Shown: positions 21,712-34,873, numbered from the stretch's first letter. The stretch is 64,000 bases of DNA from Zygaena filipendulae (GCA_907165275.2 OU015655.1:2988501-3052500), one strand, 5' to 3'. Numbers and translations: made by a program. The notes: a model not told the origin generated them from the letters alone.

Positions 21712-21987
21712 ACTAGTTGTGCCCCGCGATTTCACCCGCGTTAATTTCGGAGTTCCCGTGGGAATTCCGGGATAAAAAGTACCCTATGTGCTAATCTGAT
21801 GTATAAGCTGTGTTATTGTAAAGTTTCATTTAAATACATCCAGTAGTTTTTGCGTGAAAGAGTAACAAACATCCATCCATCCATCCATCCATATATTCTT
21901 ACAAACTTTCAGGTTTATATTATTAGTAGGATGATCAAATTCTGTAATCAATGCTTAGTATGTAAATGTCTTTTGAATTTTCGGTGG
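21712..21987 (+). repeat. Fam-A repeat with (ATCC)n and the shared 90-base tail
   Basis: Head ACTAGTTGTGCCCCGCGATTTC, core GTTCCCGTGGGAATTCCGGGAT, (CATC)n at 21869-21888. The tail from about 21893 is nearly identical to 5015-5104 of a Fam-C copy. Confidence 0.8.
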
Positions 21988-22011
21988 TAGTTGATTTTCC
22001 GAATATAAGAA

Positions 22012-22312
22012 AATCCTTACTAATATTATAAAAGTGGTTTCTTACGCTTTCACAGCTAATCGGCTCAACCGTTCACCACGAAATTTTGCATACACGTTAT
22101 CAGGGGTACAGTGAAGGATATAGGCTACTTAGGGATAGGGGATTCCCACGGGAACTCCGAAATTAACGCGGTAGAAACTACGTTAAATTTTGCATACTTC
22201 CTACACGTTGTCAAGGGTAGGTATAGGGTGCCTAATAAGTACTTTTATCTCTGAACACCCGCGGGATCACCGAAACTAACGCGGGTGAAAGAAACCGCGG
22301 GGAACAGCTAGT
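22012..22312 (-). repeat. Tandem dimer of Fam-A, inverted
   Basis: Starts AAATCCTTACTAATATTATAAA. It has two successive core blocks (GGGATTCCCACGGGAACTCC near 22140 and ACACCCGCGGGATCACC near 22254) and ends GAAACCGCGGGGAACAGCTAGT. Confidence 0.75.
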
Positions 22313-25300
22313 GAATAAATAAAGTTCCATACACCATGCTTCGCGTGTCTCAGGTAGATGGAACATTGAACCATTTTACCATGATTACGCTAATATACTG
22401 CTGATTATGGCATATGACAAGTTTTTCTCTGTTAAAGTGTCATGAAGTCCTAATCACTTAGCGAAATTAAAAGAAATGTGGCAGCGAATTATAGCTGTCT
22501 CAAAAGCTATAATTTACCACATAGAGGTAGGTATAATTATTATTAATCGATTACAAAAAGTATAGCACTATATCCTATACAGCCACCCAGTGTAGCGGCA
22601 ATAGCTTTAACTGCACAGTGGAAGTTTCATTCAGTAACGGGAGCGCGACCGCCGTCGGCTCCACACTTACTCTTGCCTTCCACAGTCCCCTCGCGTTTGA
22701 TGCGGTCGAGTAGTTCAAAGAGATTTTCCTCAATGTCGATTGCAAGCTTCGCGCAAAAATCCAAAGATTCAAACGATAACTCGCTTTCAAAATCATAACA
22801 TTTCACAAAAGAGTAAATCTGTATTTTTACAATATTTTGTTCGTATTTTGTTGTGTTCGCGAAAACTGAAAAATAAAAGATTTTTCAGTTTTCGCGCCCT
22901 CTTGGCTTTTTTGATATCTTTATTACATTAAATGCTGTATGTTTATTGTTGAGAACTCCTTTTTGGTTATTTTTATTTTTTATATATTAAATTTCTAAAT
23001 TTGAACATTGACAATAGAACGTTTATAATGAAACAAAAAGGGTAATGGGATTTCGAGAGACTTGTCGAGATTATTGATTTCATAGGAACACTACATTATT
23101 ATATTTATCATATATTATTTATTATATATTAGTTGTTGTATACGTTTACGTATGCTGTAAATCTTTGTGTTGTGTCAAATAAAGTTTTTTTAATTCAATT
23201 CAATATTATAACAATTATTCAAGTGATTAAAGTATTGTTTTTCAGTTTGTTAGTGTTTCCTTTCAGTAATCGTACAGATTTCCCACATTTATACTACATG
23301 TCGTTTGTGATGTTTTTATTTTTGTCTTTCTTTTTTCGTCTTCAATGTCTTAACTCTTCTGAATGTTTTTACAATCATTGTTTAACTACAAATTCAAACT
23401 AATATCATAATACTAGCTATTCGCTTCGCCCGCTGGTTGATTGTAAGTTGAAATAAAACTCTTCCCGAGTTAAATCTTTTAACAATAACGGAGGGAGAGA
23501 ATAAGACACTTTAACAACAAACAAATGGAGATCGATTTGTCTCAACTATCATTCGCCGCGGGCAATGTCTAATGGCGTACAAATTGCGCAGCACTCTCAA
23601 AAGATTAAGCCATATAATCGGCTTAAATGTACTGCCAATTATATTGATATAATAAAGCGGGACAAATGTGTGGGGAAGAAACGCTGTTTTTAGCCACCCT
23701 TATACTACAGGAGGTCCACGTACTCAGACGTGAAAAGATTACGCTAAATAACTGATATATTCAAGGTGAACGAAATGTAATAACAATGAAATACTATCAC
23801 TTATAGAGCCGTAAGTTACAATAATTAATTTACTATATTTTGTCAATACTGAATCGATTATCTTATGTAACTTGTTTACCGAGTAATTTAGTGAATTTAT
23901 ACCGCAAAATGTTATTTTATTTTAATAGGCAGTACAAATTAGCTAAAGAAGTATTATTTTGGTGTTTTTCCTCATTATGTTCGTATGCGCGTTGTCACCA
24001 TGTCAGAAATTTTAAATACATATTTTAAGTTACCCATAACCATATTCCTTTTCAAAATAAGGTTTTCCGTACGTAATTTTGATTTATAATTATAACGCAA
24101 CGTCACGTATAGTCATCATTTCTGAAGTGCGCAAGTAGAACCACGATTAAATATACAGCTTCACTATGCCTTTTGTGGTGCATCGAACAGATGCGGTATA
24201 GTTTGTAATTTACCTCAGAGAGAAGGCGGTGTCCTCACCCTTTGTTAGACCCCTCTTGGCCGATCCTGGTGGTCAATATTAGCACAGCCCCCACGCTGCA
24301 CTACAGTTACTACCGTCGAATAAATAAATGGTCACTCAAATATGAAAAAATTACGTTGGACGGTACTTATTAGATAAGTTAATCATGCTGATGTTGGAAA
24401 TGTAATATGTTGTTTGTGAAGATTTTCGGATGTTTAAGAAGTTTAGATATTGTTTGGATGTTTCGCAATCATTCATAAGCATAAACGGAACGGATTTGCA
24501 TGAAACTTGGAAAACCGATACAATGTATTCTGGATTAACACATAGGATATAATTTGGACGCAGATAAGCAATAACATGTTAACCCACATAATTAAGTTAC
24601 CTATTCAGAACGATTTATTGAGAGTCAGGGAACGTTTTTTAACTATGTGTTTACCTTATTACATTGTTTAAGTATGTAACTAAATATTGAACATAAGAAA
24701 TGTTGACAGAAAATGGCGCTGTAATCTTAAAACACGATTTACTCAAAATTTCTCCCGTGTGGGTTAACACACTATTGCTTATCTATGTCCATTTAATCTC
24801 GGAGTTCTTTAAAATCCAGAAAATCACGCAAGCAAAGTGGTGCCGCGTGGAACAAATAGATAGTTAATAATATCAATAACATGCTATTATTTAGTAGAAG
24901 TTGCTATGACGTCTGTCAATTGTTTTCCGTTAGGCTCGTTCGTCACATTGCGAAGAAGCCAAATTGGGACGTGGACATTGAACGACGTGTGCGCGTTTTA
25001 TTTGTATTGTTTTTATCCCTAAATATATCACGATGTTTGCTGCTCGCCGATGTTGAAATAGAAATATAATAAGTGTAATGAATTCAAGTGCCGAAGCAGA
25101 AGCGACGCTAATTTTTTATTTATGCCGCGTTATGTAACGATGTTGGTGACTGAAGTGGCTTGTATTGCATTAAGCGGAGACCGGGTAACTAACGAGTTTG
25201 TCTATGAAAGTAAGCGGCCCGGAAAATTGAAGTCCGACGAAATTAAAACCGCTAGGTACTCGAAGTATTTTTTTGTGAAATCTAATTTGGATATTAAATA
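22313..25300. other. Intronic, no gene seen
   Basis: AT-rich. A short element head only (CTAGCTATTCGCTTCGCCCGC) lies at about 23414-23470. A somewhat GC-richer patch at 24225-24310 has no coding signature. No phase-compatible exon was found. Confidence 0.5.
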
Positions 25301-25301
25301 A

Positions 25302-25372
25302 TGCCCTCGTAGCAGAGCGAGTATAACCGTCAGCTACGTCTGAGGTTATGGGTTCGATTCCCACATGGGAAA
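25302..25372 (+). repeat. tRNA-like sequence, probably the head of a tRNA-derived SINE or a tRNA pseudogene
   Basis: GTAGCAGAGCGA (25310-25321) resembles a pol III A box and GGTTCGATTCC (25351-25361) is a near-perfect B box with a T-stem (TGGG...CCCA). Between them ATAACC...GGTTAT plus TCAG...CTGA form a 10-pair hairpin. The acceptor arm pairs poorly, so a working tRNA is unlikely. Confidence 0.55.
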
Positions 25373-25375
25373 AAT

Positions 25376-27151
25376 AACACTGTGCCAGTATTTAAGCGAA
25401 GTTGGTTCCCGGTCTATTATGCATTGTTGCATGGTTTAGTCCTTGTCTAGAATGTCTAGTCACCGGAGCGTAAAAAATAGTTACACGTATCTACCTACTA
25501 TCTTTACTTGGGGAAGATATCATGTCTGTATCAAACATCAACTATAGAAGTTCAGTAACTTGGATACTACACAATGGATACAAAAACTTCAAGACAACTC
25601 TTCTGTCAACTGCTCCTAGTGTTGTCCGTCGCTCGTAGTGACACGTCAACTCAGAAACCGATTTAACAGTCCGAAATTTAATCTGAGTGTTTTTCTTGAC
25701 CACGACCATGTATTTGTGTGTTTTGTCACACTGTTTATTTTCCCACTAACGTACTCGATGCTTACACTTGGGACTGCGGTCGCGGTCGCATCGGATCGGG
25801 AAGTCGCCAACAATCGTCTGGGGCGGCGGTGGGTCGCGGCGAGTTATTTTAAATTGTCACACAATCGCTGCTTCCGTCGGATTGCTTCGAGGGACCCCGA
25901 CCGCCTGTGTCATACGCGTGTATACTAATATACTCGACGATTGTCCACCCGTCATGTAATCTCTATTGTTATTCAACTCCTGACGAGCTAGCTGCCTGCG
26001 AACGTTATTGCTCTTGTGGGAAACTTTTATTTATATGTGCACGCTTTTTATCGAATGATTTATGTTTATATTATAACTTTAAGTTATAGGAAAACTAATG
26101 TTTACATTTCTCTTCCTATGGATTCACTTCGTGTAGACGGAATGTCGGTATCGATGTCTTGCTCCCACGGCGGTATTGTTTCCTCTTCAATAGAATTGAT
26201 GCTGTTTATTATTATTATAATGATCCATTTTTTATGACGTATATGCTCGGCGATCGATACTTGTTATTTATTTGTAATACCTGTGGTATTGTTGCGTGAT
26301 TTATTTTGTTACCGTTTACAAGTATATTATTTAAAAAATATTCGAAAATTAATGTCAAATTTTCACTTTGCAATTTAAGTATAGTAATCGAATGCACAAA
26401 TTGAATGTTCGTTAAATTAAATTGGCGCCGTGTTGTGTAAATATGAGTTTTACGAGCTTGCGGAAGCCGAAATTTTGTATTGTATGTATGGCAAGTGGGG
26501 TGGTTGAAAGTGAGCGAAGTGGGAGCGGATAATTATTCAGTGCTCACTGCTCATTGTGAATTGCTCCCGGGCTAGGTCCCGACTCGGCTTTGTTGGCCGC
26601 AACCAACCCCAGGCCCGCCTCGCCACACCCACCCCACCTCTCCATGGAGCACTCCCACGCTGTTTAACCTTTCAGAGGCCTGATCGTCTCCAGCATCCAG
26701 TTGGTATGTAAGAAAAAGACGACACCATACGAACGTCATTATTACCATCCCCTTTTCACATACTAATCCGCTATGCCAGAGGTGATACTAGAGCCCCTGA
26801 GCTCTTCGCAACTTTTAATAACGCTGACTAGCTCGTTAACTCACTATAGCTATACTAGCCATACCTACTTGTATCCTGTGCACCTCATGAACTATGCCTG
26901 ATAATAAGGGAAATTTTACTAAAAGAAATTTGTAATTGCAGTGTTACGTACGTAAAATTTATAGATTTATGGTATCATTTGTACTAGGTACCAGTTTGAA
27001 TATACTTACTGAGAAGTACTACTGACGCAAAGTATTACGAGTACTACTGTTGTTCTAGATATACAAGGTTGTATAATTTGCGCTAACAGTTGAACTGATC
27101 AGTAGTACGTACTATTACTGGATCGGGGACAATCGCCAGTGGTCAATAATT
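25376..27151. other. Intronic with two GC-rich patches
   Basis: GC-rich stretches at about 25760-25920 and 26560-26700 stand out. The second includes a near-palindrome TTGTTGGCCGCAACCAA (26589-26605). No exon with splice signals and a recognisable protein was found. They may be regulatory DNA or old repeats. Confidence 0.4.
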
Positions 27152-27340
27152 CTAGCTGTGCTCCGCATGAGTTCCGCAACTCTCGCAGGAACTATTCTCG
27201 GGAAATTTTAAAATAAAATAAATAAAATAATCTCATGCAAACCTTGCAGTCCTGACAAATACGGACACAATAAATGAGCCAAATCGATCGAGCCATTTCC
27301 AAATTATGCTCCTTGACACGTGTGGCAACTGATTTTTATT
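27152..27340 (+). repeat. Eroded dispersed repeat related to Fam-B
   Basis: Head CTAGCTGTGCTCCGCATGAGTTCC, then AACTCTCGCAGGAACT, AATGAGCCAAATCGATCGAGCC, and a T-rich end. Confidence 0.55.
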
Positions 27341-29038
27341 ATTTATACTATAGGCATAATATATAAGTACATAATACATAATATAGATTGACGCATGTTC
27401 TCACAATATATATTTCCTTTTCTATTGGCATCGTTATAATTATATTTGTGTCTGTTATAGAGGTGCATTTCTTATAATTGCCTGTATACGGAACTATTGT
27501 CTCGTATGTAATTATATCGTATTTTGCCTGCTCTTGAGTCGCGGAGAAAGGCGGCATTGATATCTATTGTCATCGTCGGATGATATGGGAATCGAAATTG
27601 TGATGCTATAAGCAGTCAATGACTCTCCCGAGTTATGAACGTATAGAAAGAGCGAGGCGGGGTGAAATTGGCTCTCAATAAATCCGCTTAAACGGTAATG
27701 GAAAATTGAAACAATGGATATCCTGTGATAATAGGTTGGTGAGATGCCAGTAAAATTTATAACTAAAAAGAAAATTATTAATAAGTTATTTTGTTATGTA
27801 GGTATCCTACATATAAATAATAACACTAATATTTTCCACCCCCTATTAAGAATAATAACACTAATACTGGCCGTTGCCGCCGCTATATGCTAACGGGGCA
27901 CTACCGCTCCCGCTTGTGTTTCAAATTGTTATAACTCCTTTTTCCGTGAAAATAATGTGATGCCTTTGTTTTGAGTTGGACCACAAGAAGGGCAGATGTG
28001 AAAATTCTTTCAATTTCTTACACTATTGTGATTGAGTGACAGCCCTCTGTTTGTCTCTAGGTATGTATTTCAATAACTTTTGTACTCTGCAGTGATATTA
28101 ATGACACTCCCCCCATTAATTGCATTAAATATTTTCAATTTGCCGATCGACTCTAGTTACAATTTTACAATATTGTACCTAGATAAATCAGGTACGTTAA
28201 AACGTATCCTTAGAACGTGATATGACAACACGCAAGTTATTATGATATTCCTTCCCGACAGTAGGAAGCACTTTATTTTGTGACATTCTCGTGTATGGGC
28301 CGCGATAAGTCAGTAGTCCACGGCAGCCGAGCTGGAGTCACGCAAATCGTCTTGTTTAGAAAGTCTGCGGTTGATCTGCGCACGCGCATCAACAACCCGC
28401 GCAACTCGCAAGCCGCAACTAAGCATCAGCGCAGACTAGGCTCGATGAACGACTTCAGACCCATGAGTTTAGTTAAAAACGAACTGAATATACTTATTTG
28501 TCTAATGATATAAGAATATTATTAATAGACTAAAATAGACTAAAATATCTTACTCTGCGTCATTGTGTATTATAGATTTTTAGAATGGAAGTGAATTAAA
28601 GTTTATTGTTGCCAGAATGTATTTTTTTTACGTGCTAAACGTAAAAAATTTCGACAGGCGTATCGCTAGGTTCATGCTGACCCTAATGTTACACTCACGT
28701 TTATGCAGAACATGTACGGGAGGACGGGAGATGCAAATCATGTCTGCGATAATGTTTGCATTAATTGCATTTATAACCTTAATCTATACTATATAAATAT
28801 ATAAAAGTAAACAATTTTATTCCATAATCATGAGCCACGTTCCTTGGCGTGGATTTATTTTTATTTAGATGTTTGTTTATAAAAGGAACATTAAACCAAT
28901 TAGAAAAATAACACATTCAAAATTATATACTGACTGATAAATACTAACACCCCAAATTAAAATATTGAATCAAGAAATTTGGAAAAAATTAATGGAAGCA
29001 CCTCACGGAGTAAGTTTTTGTTATAATTATATGACACA
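27341..29038. other. Intronic, no gene seen
   Basis: AT-rich with scattered short frames. A 77-codon + frame at 28280-28513 has even base use but no splice signals or known motif. Confidence 0.5.
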
Positions 29039-29993
29039 CTAGCTGTACTTCGGGGTTTCACCCACGTTTCATAATTCCCGCAGGAACTCCAAAGTAGCCT
29101 AATTTACTTTTTAAAGCTTCCCTGAACTTCCACATATATTTCAAGATCTAAATCAGCCAAATCGGTCGAGACATTCTAGTTTTAGCGAGACAAACGAACA
29201 GCAATTCATTTCTATTTATATATTATGATTATAGCTGTATGTTTCCTGAATAAATAAATAAACCCTAATCCTACTAATATTATAAATGTGAAAGTGTGGA
29301 TGTTTGGATGTTTGTTACTCAATCACGCAAAAACGGCTGAACGGATTTGGATGAAATTTGGCATGCACATTGTCAGGGGTACAGAGAAGGACATAGGGTA
29401 CTTTTATCCCGGAATCCCGGTAACCTCTGAAACTACCGCTGGTGAAACCGCGGGGCATAGCAAGTATAATTATATAAATGAATCCCTATTTCCCTTGGTA
29501 ATTTCGCTAATTCTATTTTTGTTGTGTTTCTTATTGTAACGAGGAGAAGAATATGAAAATATTTTGGAGTTCCTGTGGGAATTCCGAAACTCATACGGGT
29601 GAATCTCCGAAACGGTTGGACCGACTTTGACGGGACTTTCACTGCTAATTTGCTGATTTTATAAGGAGTAAATCAGGCTACTTTGTTCTTCCTGCAGGAG
29701 TTCCGAAACTCACGCGGGTGAAACCGAGGGGCACAGCTAATGTGTTATATAATAAATAAAAAAAATCTAAACTTTGCATCGGTAAAATCGTGTTAACAGT
29801 CAAAATATTAAATACTCACTAGCTGTTCCCCTCGGTTCCCCGCGGGAGGACAAAAAGTACCCTATGACCTTCTCTGTACCCCTGACAACGAATATGCAAA
29901 ATTTCATGATGATTGGTTGAGCCGTCTAGGCGTGAAAGCGTAACAGACAGACAGACAGAGTTACTTTTGCATTTATAATATTAGTAGGGATGA
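29039..29993. repeat. Cluster of four dispersed repeats (Fam-B, A, B, A)
   Basis: 29039-29227 is Fam-B + (CTAGCTGTACTTCGGGGTTTC ... TTTTAGCGAGACAAACGAACAGCA). 29266-29464 is Fam-A -. 29505-29741 is Fam-B - with two core blocks. 29817-29993 is Fam-A + with (GACA)n and TTATAATATTAGTAGGGATG. The insertions are nearly back to back, as if this spot were a repeat trap. Confidence 0.8.
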
Positions 29994-32900
29994 CGGCCAA
30001 TTCTGCTACATTTTTGTTGTTGGGTTGTTCAGCGTTTGTTGTGACTTGTCATTCTATGGTCTTTTATGTTTATACTTTGTAAAGTATAAGTATAGCTTTG
30101 AGTACACATTCACTCAACGATTAGATTAATTACGAGTACCTATATTGTGATTCTGATTTTGGCTCGTCATTTGTCGTTGCAGATATAATAATGTGACGCC
30201 CTTGGTGTCGGTGACGATGACGCAGGGACAATGCGATTCGTATGCAATGTGTATTGTATGTGTTTGTGTCAAAAATGTCTGCAACGCGATCGGTGATGAT
30301 TTGAGACAATGCAATGGTGGGCCGAGTTGGGGCACGCGCGTAACTATAAATATTTAACATCGCTGAAACCAAGTTTGGCGGTAGGAGTATCGGATTGTAG
30401 ACTTGTTATTGCATTTACGGCACGTCTTGCGAATCACTGAAAGGTGTAGTTTAGGTTTTTCGTTCTCAATCTACGTCCTAGATACATCGGAAGAAGTAGG
30501 TACCACAATAGAACGCCGCTTAAGGAAAGATGAGAGTAGGCCTTTGCTAGGATAGCTGAGGTCGTTCTTCGCTTTTTTTGCTGCCCGCGATTGTTGCTTT
30601 GTCTGAATAGCATTTTTATCTTGTACTGAGCCATATTAATTTTATTGAAAAAATACTGTCAGTTTTTATTTACGTATAGGTATATTCGGTATACTATCTA
30701 GTTTAAAATAATTAAGTTTTAGTTGCGTTAGCCGTGCTTAATCTGAGAACCGTCGCGCGACTTACGTTCTTCGGCCATAAAATAAGTATAACATAAAATA
30801 AGCGTCGAAGGATATGTTTTATCGACCCATAAAACTACCACTGAGCCCTAATTGTGTGACTAGCCTCCCCTCACACAAGGGCTTGTGTTCGCCTCGCGAG
30901 CACAATTTTTACGATTGCGGCATAAGTATGGTCATTAAATCTAAGGGATCTCTACACAGAATCATTTTTACTGTACAACTTATATTTTTATAAAAAAAAA
31001 AAATAGGTGGGCAAAGTAGGTACCTAACGTTAATAAGGTCATAGAGTTTCCTGTTATACATATAGGTAATATCCACCTGTTATTACCAACCATACCGTTT
31101 AGTTTGGCCGTTTATTTGTGGACAAATTAGGAATTTGTGTTTGTAAATTAAAGTTCAATGATTATTATATTTATTGTTCGTGCAGTATTTCTCTTTACCA
31201 CAAGGCAAAAGTTCTTTGACTATGAAAACGCTACCCGAATAAGAGGTTTATCAAGATGTATTTTCTTTTAGTTTATTTGAATTTACTCAAAAAAGAAAAA
31301 GTGAGAACATTTACTCTCAAATGTTTTGCAACAATGTTCGAATGTTAATTCTGATCACGACACGTCGTGGAAATCTGCGTGTTCCGAGCGGCCGGCGCCG
31401 GCGCACGCCTGGCCGCCGCCGCCCGCGCCAGGAATGCATCAATGCACGAGTGTGCCTCTCTCATCTCAACATTAGAAAACTGCTCAGCCAGCTCGTGCGA
31501 CGAATTCTCTTAATTCCTCCATCTGGCCGTACTTCTTACACTTTTTGGCAGACATATTTTGTGTGTAATCAGCACATTTATTGTAGCAGTTAATTTTTTT
31601 TTTCTACTTTACGTATATATCTTATGGTAATGTCTGATCACGGTAGTGCGGTTACTTTTATTAAATTCATCCCCGCAGAACAGCACTTACATTTTACTTG
31701 TTGATGTTTACCTATTTTAAGACTACTATACGAGCAGATTTCTTGTGACCATGTCAAACACGGCGTACAAATCTCGTGGTTGCAGCTCAAATTGTGACTA
31801 ATTAGGTAATTCGTTCATTTTGCGTTGACATTCTAAAACTTAATTTATGTAAAACTAGGGCTTCTACGCACAATTATGACATTGCGCAATAGATAGCCTT
31901 GAAAATGCGGTATTATTTGTCGTTGTGGAAGTTTTGTCGTACTCTCGATCGTAGGCCCTTGTACAATGACGGGATATTGCGGCGTCCAAAGCCCCGGATA
32001 CCGGCTAGTTGCGACACCAATACTTACTTGACTAATTTTAATATCAGCTACTGAATAGGAAATTGTACATGATGTTGTTGAACGGCACTTCGTTAGTCGC
32101 AACGGTTGATTAATTTATTATTATTGATTCTCATGTTCTTGATATTTAAATTTCTATTTCTATTGGATCGGCAAGTGATCACTATTCCTTAGCAATCCCG
32201 TGTTTCCCAGTTGACCCGGTAGTAGGTATATCAAGGAGGATGAGGTATATCGTGTAATGACCTCTGGGTTTCGGTTTTCAGTCAGAGTATATAATATGTC
32301 GTAATAACTAACAATATACTAATTATTACATAGCATACTGCATGATTAGCTTGGTTTCCACGTAGGATCTGTATGTTTTGTATCAAAAGAGAGGCAAGTT
32401 TTTGTTAGAAAAGGTTTCGTAAAGAATGTGGGAGTATGGTAGGATTCAGGACAAAGTAAATAGAACTGAATAATAAAGAAAAATTCTTCGGCTTGGAGTT
32501 GAATACTAAGACTTGGCAATATCAGCTCCTATCCCTTGCTCTTAAAATGAATAAATAAATTGAATTAAAATTAATAAATGGAATGAATTAAAATGGCTAA
32601 AATTACATGTGGGTAGTTCGATACCTATTATAATAACTAACTGTCAGACAGTATTGGTTATATCCTATCCGAGCGTAACATGGCAGAACGTGCGCTGGCG
32701 CATTTGTAGGCCACTGAGTTTTTTTTTTCATAATTAAACGCGTTCATTTCCCATAAAAATACAGACGAGTTATTGTGAAAATATAACTGTTATCCAACTA
32801 TTATGATCGTTGCTTAACGTGTATGGAAGAATGAAAAGAGTATAAACAGTGTTCGCGAAGTATGGTGAAATGACATTTTTCTCCAAAATGCTCAAGTTTC

Positions 32901-33231
32901 ACCGGCATAAATCTCATAGGCACAAGTCGCCCGTGCGGTGTTTATTATGGAGGTTGGTATCTACTCGAAAATAAACAACTGATTCAATTTTAAGATATTC
33001 ATCCCAGAAACAACTTTTAAAATACCTTTTGTCTTTCCGGAGTCTTTTAAGTTCCCTAAAGATCACTGAAGCCTACAATAGCTTATATGGATGCCAATTG
33101 TATAATTTATCGATATATTTCTTGTGTTTAACTAGATTTTTTTTTACACTTGTGACCTAATGCTATATCCTAAGAAGATGATAGGTGTATATGTACCACA
33201 GTTTGAAGTTTAAAATGTATTGATATTGCAG
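29994..33231. other. Last part of the 31 kb intron, no gene seen
   Basis: AT-rich. A strong GC patch at about 31375-31435 (GCGGCCGGCGCCGGCGC) is not part of an exon I can recognise. The stretch ends in the acceptor TGATATTGCAG of the next trio exon. Confidence 0.5.
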
Positions 33232-33391
33232 ATCATCTGGAGATTCCGACGCGTCGAGTACAACTGCTGTGGAGACAACGTTGGAGCGCTTGCGGGGCAC
33301 GCGCGGTGCTCTAGAGGAGCTCTGGTCTGATCGGGAGCGCCGCCTCGAGCTGACGCTACAGCTGAGGCACTTTGAGAGGGATGCCCTAGAG
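33232..33391 (+). CDS. trio exon 3 of the window: spectrin-type repeat
   Basis: The acceptor is TTGATATTGCAG and the donor GAG|GTAGGT. Enters in phase 2 (completing Arg) and leaves in phase 0; 160 bases. The product runs from SSGDSDASSTTAVETTLERL to LTLQLRHFERDALE. It matches vertebrate TRIO, where a Ser/Asn-rich loop precedes ETVLQQLDEAQ and then LFLQLRIFERDAI. The conserved LQLRxFERDA stretch is the helix C to helix A join of consecutive repeats. It is the first exon after the 31 kb intron. Confidence 0.93.
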
Positions 33392-34346
33392 GTAGGTACT
33401 GCTACGAAGGTGTATATATCTTCAATATACACTGGCTGTTACCCCGTTGTTTCATCGGCAACTATCTTGTAATTCCATCGTCAACTTTGTCGCGATAAAA
33501 GTTCTATATTTCAAGACCTAAATTATACTCATAACTACAAGTACCAAAGCTGTTGCTGTTGTGAATTCAAGGCCGCCCTGGTAAGTGTTTGTTCCGGGAC
33601 AAAAAGTATCAGTTATACTGTAGCATCAATGTATAGATTGGTTCAGCAGTTCTTCTTCACGTCCATAAAAGCTGTTAGCTGTAATACAAGTAGTAAGTAA
33701 TGTTTGTGATTTGTATTTGTTCCTGACGTGGCGTTGTAGGTATGACTATTACCTATTAACGTCATAATCAAAACCGGCAAGATTCTGTTCGCTGAAGAAA
33801 TGATTTCATCTTTCACACATGACGTCACCTGGGGAACAATGGGAACGCAACGTTAACCTTGTCCGATTTTATTACGCATAAACGAACTTGATACAATTGC
33901 ATTTTTAACTTCATTGCCTATTACACGCCGTATGCGTTGATAAAGCGAAACGAGCTTTTTCAATGTCCGATAAGATTGTGTTTCATCTTAAAGCATTGTT
34001 TGTAGTTTTTTTTTTTCATTTTACACATAATAAACCACAGCTATAGGTACGTTCGTTGATTCTAGTTATTTTTTTTTTATCTAATTAATTTGTGGCTGTT
34101 CTATAATAACATGTAGCTCATTAATTAATCATTAATATCGATTTCATTATATTTGATCATTGACACAAAAAAACGTGTATCACAATCTTTTTTGAGCTGT
34201 AAATTTCGTTGTTTTTATTTTTGGAATTTTGGAATAAAGAACCTGCATATGAAATGGTTTAACGCTGTAAATTTATAAACTAAACGATGTAATAGTTAAC
34301 ATAATGATAAGGATATAGTATAATATATTATGTTGTGATCGTGCAG
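33392..34346. other. trio intron
   Basis: 955 bases, AT-rich, without a recognised repeat or gene. The acceptor TGTGATCGTGCAG ends it. Confidence 0.6.
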
Positions 34347-34478
34347 GTGTCCTCCCGCCTGGAGCTGTGGGGTGACGAGCTGCAGCGCGCGGAGCCGCCG
34401 CGGGACCCGCAGCAGGCTGAGCAAGCGCTCGCAGCGCACAACGAAAGCGTTGCTAGAATGCAGCACGCCACCTACCAG
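34347..34478 (+). CDS. trio exon 4 of the window: spectrin-type repeat
   Basis: 132 bases, phase 0 at both ends; donor CAG|GTACAT. Product VSSRLELWGDELQRAEPPRD ... HATYQ, 44 residues. It matches TRIO DLESWNDELSQQ...TFDVIHQ. The Trp of LELWGDEL is the helix A core residue. Several residues shorter than the vertebrate segment in the loop. Confidence 0.92.
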
Positions 34479-34665
34479 GTACATAGGAAATATTATTTTT
34501 TCTATCTATCCTACCTACATAAGAAATTAAAGAGTGAGTGGAGTGAGTAGAGACCTTTGATTGATACCTACTTTTTTACTTTTTTAGGTAAAATCATAGT
34601 ATTTTTGAATCGGTAACGGCATTTTCGAACGATTCGTTGGGAATGACTCCCCTTCACTCCGCCAG

Positions 34666-34873
34666 GTGGTGCAGCAGGGCCAGGAGTTGGCCGCGTCGAT
34701 CGCCGAGGCGTCGGACGTGATGGCGTCCAGCGGCTCGGACGGGCCAGAGGCGGCGCCGCTCGACGCGCAGGCGCGCGTGCAGCTGCTGCTGGAGTTCCTG
34801 CACGACAGGCAGCTGGACCTGGAGGAGCTGGCCGAGGAGAGGAGAGCGCGCTTCGAACAGTGCGTGCAGCTCG
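34666..34873 (+). CDS. trio exon 5 of the window: spectrin-type repeat
   Basis: The acceptor is CACTCCGCCAG and the donor CTCG|GTAAGG. Enters in phase 0 and leaves in phase 1. Starts VVQQGQELAA and ends RFEQCVQL, matching TRIO VIHQGQDLLQ ... HLEQCVQL. RVQLLLEFLHDRQLDLEELA is nearly the vertebrate RVQDLLEFLHEKQQELDLA. A Gly/Ser/Asp-rich loop sits in the middle. Only 187 bases separate it from exon 4. Confidence 0.93.

Noticed and set aside
28280..28513. 77-codon frame starting MTFSCMGRDKS
   Set aside because: Even composition but no splice signals, no recognised motif and no upstream promoter.
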